A stretch of 64,000 bases of DNA from Ruminococcus sp. (GTDB lineage Bacteria; Bacillota_A; Clostridia; Oscillospirales; Ruminococcaceae). The stretch spans positions 77,446 through 141,445 of the forward strand of contig NZ_JAEEMU010000039.1 in NCBI RefSeq assembly GCF_016283395.1, written 5' to 3'. The position numbers were made by a program, and so were the translations under genes. The notes below the pieces were generated by a model that worked only from the letters and a program-made list of their open reading frames with translations, was not told where the DNA came from and did no database searches. Shown one piece after another: positions 17,204-25,611 of this stretch (the stretch's first letter is position 1; each line of letters opens with the position of its first letter).

Positions 17204-18286
17204 TCAGTCGCCGAAGGATACTCCGATATCACGGGCTGCGATAACGAGATGATTATCCGTATCGACGAATTTAGTCTTTCCCGCGATATCTTCAAGCTTG
17301 TTCGATGTGATCTTATTGCCTATCTTTGCAACTGTTCTGCCGTAGCGTTCCTTAGCTATGAGGTATGCAGCGTGTACGCCGAACTGAGTTGAAAGAACTC
17401 TGTCATACGCGCTCGGAGCACCGCCTCTGAGCATATGTCCCGGTACGCATACTCTTGCTTCAAGTCCTGTATTGGACTGTATCTGTGCTGCGATACGGCT
17501 CGTTGCGGTAAGTATACCTGCTTCTGCACGCTTTTTTGCACGTTCCTTCTTCTTCATCTGTGCTTCGTTTATATCGAAAGCACCCTCAGCTACAGCAACT
17601 ATGGAGAAAGTCTTACCTGATGCGCTTCTTGCCATTACTGCATCGCATATCTTGTCGATATCATATGGTATCTCGGGGATAATGATAACATCAGCACCGC
17701 CTGCGATACCTGCGTTGAGAGTGAGCCAGCCAGCCTTATTTCCCATTATCTCGCAGAGAAGTACACGGGAATGGCTTGCAGCTGTTGTATGAAGTCTGTC
17801 AAGAACATCTGTGGCTATATCTACAGCCGTATGGAAGCCGAATGTAACATCAGTGCCATAGATATCGTTGTCGATAGTTTTTGGAAGTCCGATAACGTTA
17901 AGTCCCTCATCGGAAAGCAGCTTGGAGGTCTTGTGAGTACCGTTTCCGCCGAGAGTGAGGAGACAGTCAAGTTTCTGCTTTTTATAAGTCTCCTTCATAT
18001 TTTTTACCTTGTCGATGTTGTCCTCACCTATGACCTGCATCATCTTGAATGGCTGACGCTTTGTGCCGAATATAGTTCCGCCCTGAGTGAGTATGCCTGA
18101 GAATGCGGAAGGAGACATCTCCTTGCAGAGATTATTGATAAGTCCGTAATAACCGTTTGATATGCCGACTATTTCCACATTGTCCTCGCCGAAACGCTCG
18201 TAGCAAGCCTTTGCTACACCTCTTATAGTTGCGTTAAGACCGGGACAGTCGCCCCCGCTTGTCAGAATACCTATTCTTCTTTTCAT
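17204..18286 (-). CDS. pfkA: 6-phosphofructokinase
   Basis: 360 residues. The N-terminal GILTSGGDCPGLNA and the fructose-6-phosphate loop PKTIDNDI with GFHTAVDIATD are clear. The co-substrate loop reads GGNGTHK: Gly at the position that is Asp in PPi-dependent enzymes, combined with Lys in PKTIDND. This Gly/Lys pairing is seen in group III-type ATP-using enzymes, so ATP is more likely than pyrophosphate, but that is inference. GPGHMLRGG-type signature VPGHMLRGGAPSAYDR binds the sugar phosphate. Confidence 0.92.
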   Translation of the reverse strand: MKRRIGILTSGGDCPGLNATIRGVAKACYERFGEDNVEIVGISNGYYGLINNLCKEMSPSAFSGILTQGGTIFGTKRQPFKMMQVIGEDNIDKVKNMKETYKKQKLDCLLTLGGNGTHKTSKLLSDEGLNVIGLPKTIDNDIYGTDVTFGFHTAVDIATDVLDRLHTTAASHSRVLLCEIMGNKAGWLTLNAGIAGGADVIIIPEIPYDIDKICDAVMARSASGKTFSIVAVAEGAFDINEAQMKKKERAKKRAEAGILTATSRIAAQIQSNTGLEARVCVPGHMLRGGAPSAYDRVLSTQFGVHAAYLIAKERYGRTVAKIGNKITSNKLEDIAGKTKFVDTDNHLVIAARDIGVSFGD

Positions 18287-18348
18287 AATAGAAGACCTCC
18301 GTTTGCTTTATATTTTTGATACAGCTTTCAATATCCCCTTAAAAGCTG

Positions 18349-20610
18349 TTATTTCTTCTTATTGCCGTGACTGCGTTTTTCGTTGATCTCACGGCTTTTC
18401 TTTTCATTTGTTTCAAAGAATTCCTGTATCTTTTCGGGCGGCATGGGCTTTCCGTAGAGATAGCCCTGTGCATAGTCACACCCTGCCATTCTCAGGATAG
18501 ACTCCTGAACCGTATTTTCGATACCTTCTGCGATAGTTTCGATCTTCTTTGATTTTGCTATACGGATTACTGCCGAGACTATCTCATAAGCGATATTGTC
18601 ATGCTCGATATCGGTTATGAAAGAGCGGTCTAGCTTCAAAAGCGTGATAGGCAGTATCTGCAGATAACTCAGTGAAGAGTAGCCTGTGCCGAAGTCGTCC
18701 ATTGCAAGCTTTACGCCAAGATCGCGGAGCTTGTTCATCTGGTTTACTGCGAAATCTATATCGCTGAGTGCGAGAGTCTCTGTAAGCTCGACTTCCAGCC
18801 ACTTAGGATCAAGTCCTGATCTTGCAAGAGCGTCAAATACCTTTTCGCGGAGATCGTTCTGATAGAAGTCAGATGAAGCGAAGTTTATTGACATAACTAT
18901 GCTTGGATAACCCATTTTCTGCCAGAGTTTGTTCTGACGGCAGCCCTCGTTAAGTACGAATTCGCTTATTTTGCTTATGAGATGTGAGCTTTCAGCGATA
19001 GGAACGAAAGCATCGGGAGTGATTATAGTGCCGTCGGGCTTTATCCAGCGTATAAGTGCTTCAACGCCCATGATCTTGCCTGTAGAAAGGTCGATCTTAG
19101 GCTGATAGAAGAGCTGGAGCTCGTTATTGTCGATAGCAAGGGCAAGAGATTTTTCAAGCTCGGTGTTGCCGATGATCGAATCGTGCATACTCGGCTCGTA
19201 TCCGCAGATGCTGCCCTGAGTGTTGTCGTCAGATTTGAGGGCAAATTCGGCGTGTTCCATAACATCAAGGAAGGAACTGCCGTCTTCGGGCATTTTTGAA
19301 TAGCCGGCTGAGCAGGTAAGGCTTATGGATGCAAGCTCGTCAACGGCAAGCTTTGCAAATTCTTCCTGAATTGATTTTACTGTACGTGTCGGCATTTCGT
19401 CATCGCCGTAATCTCTCAGCAGGAGAGCGAAGTTGTCGCCGCTTATTCTTGCTGCAAGACCGCCCGGAGTAACGAATTTATAAAGTATATGTGCGAAATT
19501 TTTCAGCACGTAATTACCGTTTGAATAGCCGATAGTATCGTTTATGATATGAAATCTGTCAATATCGAGGACTATCATCCAGAATGAGTAATTGAGTATC
19601 TTACAGGAATCGTATATTTCCTGTCCCATGCTCACAAGTCTGTTGCGGTTAGCTATCTCAGTAACTTCGTCAATGTACGCAAGACGTTCGATGAGCATAT
19701 CCTTTTCGTGTTCTTGAGTTACATCGATGACAGCTCCGCCGAAGAGAGGCAGAGTATTGCCCGTGCCGGGGATAGACTTGAAACGATAGGAATACCAGCG
19801 GTAAGAGCCGTCGGCACTTCTGAGACGTATCTCGATATTCTTTATCTCCGACATATCCCTGTTTTTGATAGCTCCGTCGAACTGTATCCTGTCATTTGGG
19901 TGTACCAGTGCGCGGAACTCATTTACATTTATAGTGCTGTTGCGCAGACCGAGCATACGCACAAGCTCAGGCGATGCACGATATATCCTTCTGTCGGTAC
20001 TCATTATAAGACCGATCTCGGCAAGCTCCATTGATGAGTTGAAGAAGTCGTTGGCACTTGCCAGATTTACACGCATTTTTTTCAGCTCGGTAAGGTTGAA
20101 GCCTGTGCTGAGGTGTACCCACTGCTTTTTAAATCTCTTGACAGGAGAGGTGCTCCATGCGATAGAGACAAGGTTTCCCTGAGGGTTTCTGAAGCTCGAT
20201 TCATATGAGTAGCTTCCTGCTATTTTTCCCAGTGCGCTGGCATCGGGAGTATTTATTCCGAAGGCAGTCCATACAGCTTCTTTTTTGTCTGATTTTTCCG
20301 AGCTTATGCCAAGAAGGTCACGGAGCTTTTTATTGATATAGACGTAGGAGAAATTATCTGACCAGATTATCATTTCTGTGTTAAGGTTCTCAATGACTTT
20401 GGTGATCTCTTTTTCGTCTATAGATGTTTTCTTATTTTTATAGATCCAGCCTGATATTGCGAGAATAAGGGTAGCGCAGACCATAGTACAGACATATATT
20501 ATGAGCGTATCCTTCGCATACTCAGGGTTAAGAATGCAGTATCCTATAACAAGAGCACTGGCTGCGACTATTATGACTGATGCTGCGAGCGGATTGAAAG
20601 TTCTTCTCAT
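18349..20610 (-). CDS. Membrane PAS - degenerate GGDEF - EAL protein
   Basis: 753 residues. Two membrane helices (about 9-27 and 35-56) are followed by two PAS-like regions (~70-175 and ~190-300). The GGDEF domain has SGDNF at 390-394, so cyclase activity is unlikely. The EAL domain (~480-730) keeps EAL 517-519, ELTET, MDDFGTGYS 637-645, KLDRSF and AEGIE, so phosphodiesterase activity is plausible, perhaps GTP-tuned by the GGDEF remnant. The C-terminus is Lys-rich. It lies just upstream of, and divergent from, a two-component system. Confidence 0.92.
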   Translation of the reverse strand: MRRTFNPLAASVIIVAASALVIGYCILNPEYAKDTLIIYVCTMVCATLILAISGWIYKNKKTSIDEKEITKVIENLNTEMIIWSDNFSYVYINKKLRDLLGISSEKSDKKEAVWTAFGINTPDASALGKIAGSYSYESSFRNPQGNLVSIAWSTSPVKRFKKQWVHLSTGFNLTELKKMRVNLASANDFFNSSMELAEIGLIMSTDRRIYRASPELVRMLGLRNSTINVNEFRALVHPNDRIQFDGAIKNRDMSEIKNIEIRLRSADGSYRWYSYRFKSIPGTGNTLPLFGGAVIDVTQEHEKDMLIERLAYIDEVTEIANRNRLVSMGQEIYDSCKILNYSFWMIVLDIDRFHIINDTIGYSNGNYVLKNFAHILYKFVTPGGLAARISGDNFALLLRDYGDDEMPTRTVKSIQEEFAKLAVDELASISLTCSAGYSKMPEDGSSFLDVMEHAEFALKSDDNTQGSICGYEPSMHDSIIGNTELEKSLALAIDNNELQLFYQPKIDLSTGKIMGVEALIRWIKPDGTIITPDAFVPIAESSHLISKISEFVLNEGCRQNKLWQKMGYPSIVMSINFASSDFYQNDLREKVFDALARSGLDPKWLEVELTETLALSDIDFAVNQMNKLRDLGVKLAMDDFGTGYSSLSYLQILPITLLKLDRSFITDIEHDNIAYEIVSAVIRIAKSKKIETIAEGIENTVQESILRMAGCDYAQGYLYGKPMPPEKIQEFFETNEKKSREINEKRSHGNKKK

Positions 20611-20761
20611 AGATACCGCCTCCCTTCATACACAAATATTCATATATATTATAGCAAAAATTACTGAAAAAGTCAATCAAAAATTTAAACTGGTCTACTA
20701 TTTTTGATAAAATTGACGGAAATGTACAAGAAAATTTCACCGAATATACACTTTTATCTGA

Positions 20762-20775
20762 TATAATGCTATAAT
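20762..20775 (+). promoter_or_regulatory. Candidate -10 elements of the two-component operon
   Basis: Two TATAAT hexamers (20762-20767 and 20770-20775) lie ~75-85 bp upstream of the response regulator. No clean -35 is seen at 17 bp from either. Confidence 0.35.
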
Positions 20776-20848
20776 ATAAATATAGTATGGCTTAGGCTGT
20801 GCTTTATGCGTAATAATAACGAAAGCTGTATACACGGAGGTAAAAAAT

Positions 20849-21526
20849 ATGGCTCATATCCTGATCGTTGACGATGAAATGAATATTAGAAAGGTCGTAC
20901 GAGAGTACGCTGAATTTGAAGGCTATGAGGTCACAGAAGCCGAAAACGGCATGGAAGCTGTCAATCTTTGCCATGATAATGACTATGATCTTATTATAAT
21001 GGACGTTATGATGCCGCGCCTTGACGGTTATTCTGCCTGCAAAGAGATACACAAGACAAAGAATATACCTGTCATCATGCTTTCTGCAAGAGGTGAGGAG
21101 TACGATAAGCTCTTCGGATTTGAGATAGGCATTGACGATTATGTAGTAAAGCCTTTTTCACCAAAGGAGCTTATGGCAAGAGTAAAGGTAGTTCTGAAAC
21201 GCAATACCCGTCAGGAAGAAACTGTTACACAGGACAAGTTTGCGTTTGAAGGACTTGAGGTGGATATAGCAGGAAGAGAAGTATATGTAAACGGCGAAAA
21301 GGCTTCCATGACTCCAAAGGAATACGATCTTCTCTTTTATCTTGTTAAAAACAAGAATATCGCTCTTTCAAGAGACAAGCTCCTTGAAGAAGTATGGGGC
21401 TATGACTTCTTTGGTGATGACAGAACAGTTGATACACATATTAAAATGCTCAGAAACAGTCTTGGTGAGTATCGTAAATTCATCGTTACACTGAGAGGAA
21501 TGGGATACAAGTTTGAGGCAGATTAA
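20849..21526 (+). CDS. OmpR-family response regulator
   Basis: 225 residues. The receiver has acidic DDE near the start, the phosphoacceptor in LIIMDVMMPRLDG, and KPFSPKEL. The C-terminal winged helix shows LTPKEYDLL-like MTPKEYDLLFYLVKN and the recognition part DDRTVDTHIKMLRNSLG. GGAGG precedes the ATG. It overlaps the kinase start by 14 bp. The regulated genes are not apparent from the window. Confidence 0.95.
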   Translation: MAHILIVDDEMNIRKVVREYAEFEGYEVTEAENGMEAVNLCHDNDYDLIIMDVMMPRLDGYSACKEIHKTKNIPVIMLSARGEEYDKLFGFEIGIDDYVVKPFSPKELMARVKVVLKRNTRQEETVTQDKFAFEGLEVDIAGREVYVNGEKASMTPKEYDLLFYLVKNKNIALSRDKLLEEVWGYDFFGDDRTVDTHIKMLRNSLGEYRKFIVTLRGMGYKFEAD

Positions 21527-22946
21527 GTTTTTTAAACACGCAGGCTCACGCATACCTCTTAAGTTCAAGGTGTGGCTGTATTTTGTACTGTTTACTATCG
21601 TAGTATTCGCACTTCTGTGGCTGTTTCAGATATTATTCCTTGAAGAATTCTATGAGAGAATGAGGATAAGTACAGCTTCAAAGTGCATGGAATCCATTGC
21701 CGACTCATATAACAGTGGAAATGAAGAGGAATTCTACAGGAAGATAAACACCATGTCCGTAGATAATGACTTCTGTGTTGAAGTCCTTGACAAATATGGC
21801 AATCAGGCTAAAAAAAATCATGTTATCGGTGACTGTATAATCCATGAGAAATTTACAAATCTGCGTAATTTTAAAGATAAAATAGACGAATCTAACAACG
21901 GTATAATAAAGCTCAGACTGAAAAATCCAAGAAGCGGATATGATATGTTGTTGTATGGCTGTACTATAGGAATAAAAGAATGTGACGGCTATCTTCTTAT
22001 AAATGCAGTTCTTGAACCTGTAGGAGCTGCTATCAGCATAATAAAAGGTCAGCTCATGCTGATAACAGTTATTCTGATCGTTTTTGCGTTTGTGATATCC
22101 CTGTATCTTTCAAAAAGGATAGCTGATCCTATTCACAGGATAACTACTTCCGCAGAACAGCTTGCAAAGGGCGATTTCAATACAAAATTCGACGGAAGAG
22201 GATATCTCGAAGCTAAAAAGCTTGCTGATACGCTTACATATGCGGAAAAGGAGCTTTCAAAAGTGGATACCATGCAGAGAGACCTTATCGCAAACGTTTC
22301 TCACGATCTCAGGACTCCTCTTACCATGCTGAAGGCATATGCTGAGATGATACGCGATCTCTCGGGCGATAATCCCGTGAAGAGAAATGAACATCTTGAA
22401 ATAATCATAAGTGAGACCGATCGTCTCGCACTCCTTGTAAATGATATGCTCGATCTTTCAAAGCTTGAAAGCGGAAAGCAGAAGCTTACACCTTCCGAAT
22501 TCGATATAAGAGGCAAGCTCAACGAGATAATTGACCGTTTTGAGGGACTTTCCGAGAAAAACGGCTATCAGATACACTTTACTCCCGATGAGGAGAAAAC
22601 AGTATGCTGTGATCCTGTAAAGATAGAGCAGGTAATATACAACCTCATAAACAATGCCATAAACTATACTGGCAAGGATAAACAGGTCTTTGTAAGACAG
22701 ATAAATCAGCCTGACGGTGTTGTGGTTGAAGTCGAGGACACGGGCGACGGTATCGAAGAGGAGAAGATAAAGCTAATTTTTGATAAGTACTATCGCTCCG
22801 AGAATCACAAGCGTGAAGTCGTCGGCACAGGTCTGGGACTATCTATCGTAAAGGCTGTGCTGAAAATGCATAACTATGATTACGGTGTCCGCAGTACGAT
22901 AGGAAAGGGCTCTACATTCTGGTTCAAGATAAGTGATGTAAAATAA
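21513..22946 (+). CDS. Sensor histidine kinase
   Basis: 477 residues from a TTG at 21513 overlapping the regulator stop. Two membrane helices (~20-42 and ~180-200) enclose a ~135-residue extracytoplasmic sensor. HAMP follows, then HisKA with the phosphoacceptor in NVSHDLRTPLTML, and HATPase with NLINNAINYT, DTGDGIEE and GTGLGLSIVK. All boxes are intact. The start codon is inferred because no ATG is available before the first helix. Confidence 0.94.
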   Translation: MRQIKFFKHAGSRIPLKFKVWLYFVLFTIVVFALLWLFQILFLEEFYERMRISTASKCMESIADSYNSGNEEEFYRKINTMSVDNDFCVEVLDKYGNQAKKNHVIGDCIIHEKFTNLRNFKDKIDESNNGIIKLRLKNPRSGYDMLLYGCTIGIKECDGYLLINAVLEPVGAAISIIKGQLMLITVILIVFAFVISLYLSKRIADPIHRITTSAEQLAKGDFNTKFDGRGYLEAKKLADTLTYAEKELSKVDTMQRDLIANVSHDLRTPLTMLKAYAEMIRDLSGDNPVKRNEHLEIIISETDRLALLVNDMLDLSKLESGKQKLTPSEFDIRGKLNEIIDRFEGLSEKNGYQIHFTPDEEKTVCCDPVKIEQVIYNLINNAINYTGKDKQVFVRQINQPDGVVVEVEDTGDGIEEEKIKLIFDKYYRSENHKREVVGTGLGLSIVKAVLKMHNYDYGVRSTIGKGSTFWFKISDVK

Positions 22947-23222
22947 GTATGGTCTGAAAGAAAATGTATGAAAGTACCTGACGGTGTGAACTTGGTATCC
23001 GTTCTTACAGAAATATTTCAGTTCTTATGACCTCTGAAAGCGGTATTTCAAAACTAAAAAGCACTGTTTACAGGCGATAATTCGTTGTGCGTTTTTTACG
23101 GCAAGTATAGGAAATGTATGCGAAAAAAGCTATATTTGTGCAGAATTAATACAAAAACGAGTATTATGTTGATAATTTTGTTTGCTGCCCATTTAGATTT
23201 TTCACACAAAATACATAATCCT
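22947..23222. other. Gene-free stretch after the kinase gene
   Basis: No open frame with an RBS, no clear terminator and no repeat is seen in this part of the 822-bp gap before metK. The rest of that gap holds the features listed next. Confidence 0.5.
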
Positions 23223-23223
23223 G

Positions 23224-23232
23224 TGCTATAAT
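23224..23232 (+). promoter_or_regulatory. Extended -10 promoter of the candidate small RNA
   Basis: TGC-TATAAT is a perfect extended -10 element. A weak TTCACA lies upstream at 23201-23206. No gene follows before the terminator at 23337. Confidence 0.5.
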
Positions 23233-23237
23233 ATACT

Positions 23238-23367
23238 TGCTGAGGGAGAAATCCCGAAGCTGATTTTCATGGTAGTTTAATGTTTACCCCAACATTAAAT
23301 TATTAAATCCCCAATAATCCCTATATCATGGCAGATGAGCTTCCTATTACGGAAGCTCGTTTGTTTT
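23238..23367 (+). ncRNA. Candidate small non-coding RNA with own terminator
   Basis: About 130 nt lie between an extended -10 and a strong terminator hairpin GAGCTTCC/GGAAGCTC (23337-23344, 23351-23358) followed by GTTTGTTTT. Inside are a small hairpin GGGA-gaaa-TCCC (about 23245-23256) and TTTAATGT/ACATTAAA. No ORF with an RBS fits. It matches no RNA family I recognise; it could be a free-standing sRNA or the leader of a lost gene cut off by the MITE immediately downstream. Confidence 0.45.
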
Positions 23368-23374
23368 ATACATA

Positions 23375-23531
23375 GGGCATCTCTAAAAAACTCTTCCGAT
23401 AAAAATCAACTACGCACGGCATCTGCTTCGTCAACCTCCCTCGCAGTGCGACAGCACGCCTTCGGGAGCTTTACTTGCATCTACCGCACCTATTTGATTT
23501 TTCTTACCGAAATGGGTTTTTAGAGATGCCC
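23375..23531. mobile_element. MITE-like element with ~38-bp terminal inverted repeats
   Basis: A 157-bp element begins GGGCATCTCTAAAAA and ends with the complement TTTTTAGAGATGCCC. The match continues imperfectly inward through GATTTTTA/TTGATTTTT for about 38 bp. It is flanked by TA on both sides, a possible target duplication. The interior has no ORF of note, so any movement would rely on a transposase elsewhere. Confidence 0.7.
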
Positions 23532-23563
23532 TATATTTTTTTCTTATAATTTGTGGTTTGCTA

Positions 23564-23592
23564 TTGACAAATGTCGGATCATGGTGTATAAT
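23564..23592 (+). promoter_or_regulatory. Promoter of metK
   Basis: TTGACA (23564-23569) and TATAAT (23587-23592) at 17-bp spacing, a consensus sigma-70 promoter just upstream of the riboswitch. Confidence 0.85.
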
Positions 23593-23602
23593 GTATCAGT
23601 AA

Positions 23603-23755
23603 CCTTATCAAGAGCGACGGAGGTAACAGGACCTGTGAAGTCGCAGCAACCCGAACGTAATGAGTCGAAGGTGCTAATTCCTGCGGTTTTTCCGGAAGAT
23701 GAGGACATTGGGTAACTGTGACTTCTCTTTTCGGAAAGAGAAGTTTTTTATTTTT
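23603..23755 (+). promoter_or_regulatory. SAM-I riboswitch with terminator controlling metK
   Basis: The leader starts TATCAAGAG with GGAGG, followed by TGAAG...GCAACCC, GGTGCTAATTCC and GAAGATGAGG, the conserved core blocks of the S-box aptamer. It ends in a perfect hairpin ACTTCTCTTT/AAAGAGAAGT (about 23720-23744) and T-run. SAM binding should allow this terminator to form and reduce metK expression. The MetK RBS lies just beyond it. Confidence 0.9.
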
Positions 23756-23768
23756 CAGGAGGTTTTTT

Positions 23769-24953
23769 ATGAGTAAATGCTTTTTCACTTCGGAATCTGT
23801 TACAGAAGGACATCCCGATAAGATCTGTGACCAGATCTCGGACGCAGTGCTTGACGCTATACTTGAACAGGACAAGACAGGAAGAGTTGCCTGCGAGACT
23901 TGTGTTACAACAGGTATGATCCTTTGCATGGGCGAGATCACAACATCTGCTGATGTTGATATTCCTAAGATCGCTCGTCAGGTAGTATGTGATATCGGTT
24001 ACGACAGAGCTAAGTACGGTTTTGACGGACACACCTGCGCAGTTCTTACATCTATTGATGAACAGTCACCTGATATTGCTATGGGTGTTAATGAAGCTTT
24101 TGAATACAGAGAAGAAAACAATGAGTCTGACGGACTTTCAAACGGTGCAGGAGACCAGGGTATCATGTTCGGTTACGCTTGTAACGAGACTCCTGAGCTT
24201 ATGCCGCTTCCTATCTCACTTGCGCACAAGCTTTCACTGAAGCTTACTGAGGTACGTAAGAATGGTACACTTCGTTATCTCCGTCCTGACGGAAAGTCAC
24301 AGGTAACTGTTGAATATGATAACGGCAAGCCTGTAAGAGTTGACGCTGTTGTAGTATCATCTCAGCATTCAGCTGACGTATCACTCAAGCAGCTCCGCAA
24401 GGATATCGAGGAGTATGTTATCAAGGCAGTTATCCCTGCTGAGCTTATGGACAAAAATACAAAGCTCTTCATCAATCCTACAGGACGTTTTGTAGTAGGC
24501 GGTCCTCAGGGTGACAGTGGTCTTACAGGCCGTAAGATCATCGTTGATACATACGGCGGATACTCACGTCACGGCGGCGGAGCATTCAGCGGTAAGGATC
24601 CGACAAAGGTTGACAGAAGTGCTGCTTACGCTTCAAGATATATCGCAAAGAATATCGTTGCAGCAGGACTTGCTGACAAGTGCGAGGTTCAGCTTTCATA
24701 CGCTATCGGTGTTGCTACACCAATCTCTATCCTTGTTGATACATTCGGTACAGGCAAGGTAGACGAGGAGAAGCTCTCAGAAGCAGTTTCAAAGGTATTC
24801 GATCTTCGTCCTACAGCTATAATCAAGATGCTTGACCTCAGAAAGCCACAGTACAGACAGCTTGCTGCTTACGGTCATATGGGACGTGAGGATCTGGGCG
24901 TAGCTTGGGAAAAGACTGACAGAGTTGACGCACTCAAGGCTGCTCTTTCATAA
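23769..24953 (+). CDS. metK: S-adenosylmethionine synthetase
   Basis: 394 residues from the ATG at 23769, preceded by CAGGAGG; the upstream in-frame extension lies inside the riboswitch. Signature motifs [18 protein letters not shown] and [19 protein letters not shown] are intact. It makes SAM from methionine and ATP. The riboswitch upstream gives end-product feedback. A small hypothetical gene follows after 11 bp. Confidence 0.98.
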   Translation: MSKCFFTSESVTEGHPDKICDQISDAVLDAILEQDKTGRVACETCVTTGMILCMGEITTSADVDIPKIARQVVCDIGYDRAKYGFDGHTCAVLTSIDEQSPDIAMGVNEAFEYREENNESDGLSNGAGDQGIMFGYACNETPELMPLPISLAHKLSLKLTEVRKNGTLRYLRPDGKSQVTVEYDNGKPVRVDAVVVSSQHSADVSLKQLRKDIEEYVIKAVIPAELMDKNTKLFINPTGRFVVGGPQGDSGLTGRKIIVDTYGGYSRHGGGAFSGKDPTKVDRSAAYASRYIAKNIVAAGLADKCEVQLSYAIGVATPISILVDTFGTGKVDEEKLSEAVSKVFDLRPTAIIKMLDLRKPQYRQLAAYGHMGREDLGVAWEKTDRVDALKAALS

Positions 24954-24964
24954 GGAGTGATAAT

Positions 24965-25399
24965 ATGGCAGAGCTTGAAAATTATGCTGAACTTAAATTC
25001 ACAAATGCAGTTCTGATAGATATTTTCAGCAGATATGCCAGCAATTCCGAAATGGCTGAGTTTGTAGCGTTGGACGGTTCGATCGACATGAAGTTCAAAA
25101 TGATAAACGGAGTCATGGAAACGCCTAAATGCTGCGAGCAGGTTCTGAGTCTTATGTATGCACTTTTTGAATGTAATCCTCAGTCGACTATCGGACGTAT
25201 ATACTGCGATCATCAGGTGGATATACTTCGTGAGACTGTTTACAGGCTTTCAAAGGTCCTTGATGCATTCAGCGATATAAAGCTTATAATACATTCGACA
25301 ACACCTGATAAGAATGATCCCGAGAAGAACGTTTCGACTCATACCGAGTTTACGCTTAAAAAGTCAAAAACTTCCGAGACAAAAGTTATAGAATCATAA
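24965..25399 (+). CDS. Hypothetical protein co-transcribed with metK
   Basis: 144 residues with RBS AGGAGTG at the metK stop. It has no signal peptide or membrane helix and reads as mostly helical, with a Lys/Ser-rich tail. I recognise no family. Its tight spacing behind metK means it shares the SAM-controlled transcript. Confidence 0.7.
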   Translation: MAELENYAELKFTNAVLIDIFSRYASNSEMAEFVALDGSIDMKFKMINGVMETPKCCEQVLSLMYALFECNPQSTIGRIYCDHQVDILRETVYRLSKVLDAFSDIKLIIHSTTPDKNDPEKNVSTHTEFTLKKSKTSETKVIES

Positions 25400-25415
25400 A
25401 TATTAAGTTTATAGT

Positions 25416-25449
25416 AAACCGCCTGTCATATGACAGGCGGTTTCTTTTC
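25416..25449 (+). terminator. Terminator of the metK operon
   Basis: 13-bp perfect arms AAACCGCCTGTCA/TGACAGGCGGTTT followed by TCTTTTCT. Confidence 0.92.
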
Positions 25450-25535
25450 TCAACTCCGATATTTTTATATGTAGAATAGTTGTTAAAAAGCAACAAAAAA
25501 TAGTAAAGATAATTCAAAAATGCATATATAATATG

Positions 25536-25564
25536 TTGACTTATGAAATTTTCGGTGATATAAT
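25536..25564 (+). promoter_or_regulatory. Promoter of the dockerin esterase gene
   Basis: TTGACT (25536-25541) and TATAAT (25559-25564) with a 17-bp spacer, ~48 bp upstream of the start codon. Confidence 0.8.
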
Positions 25565-25611
25565 TAAAATAGAGAAATTGTACATATTTTGTACGGAATT
25601 GGAGGAGTTTT

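Noticed and set aside
23375..23531. Full insertion sequence
   Set aside because: Only 157 bp with no transposase frame, so called MITE-like.
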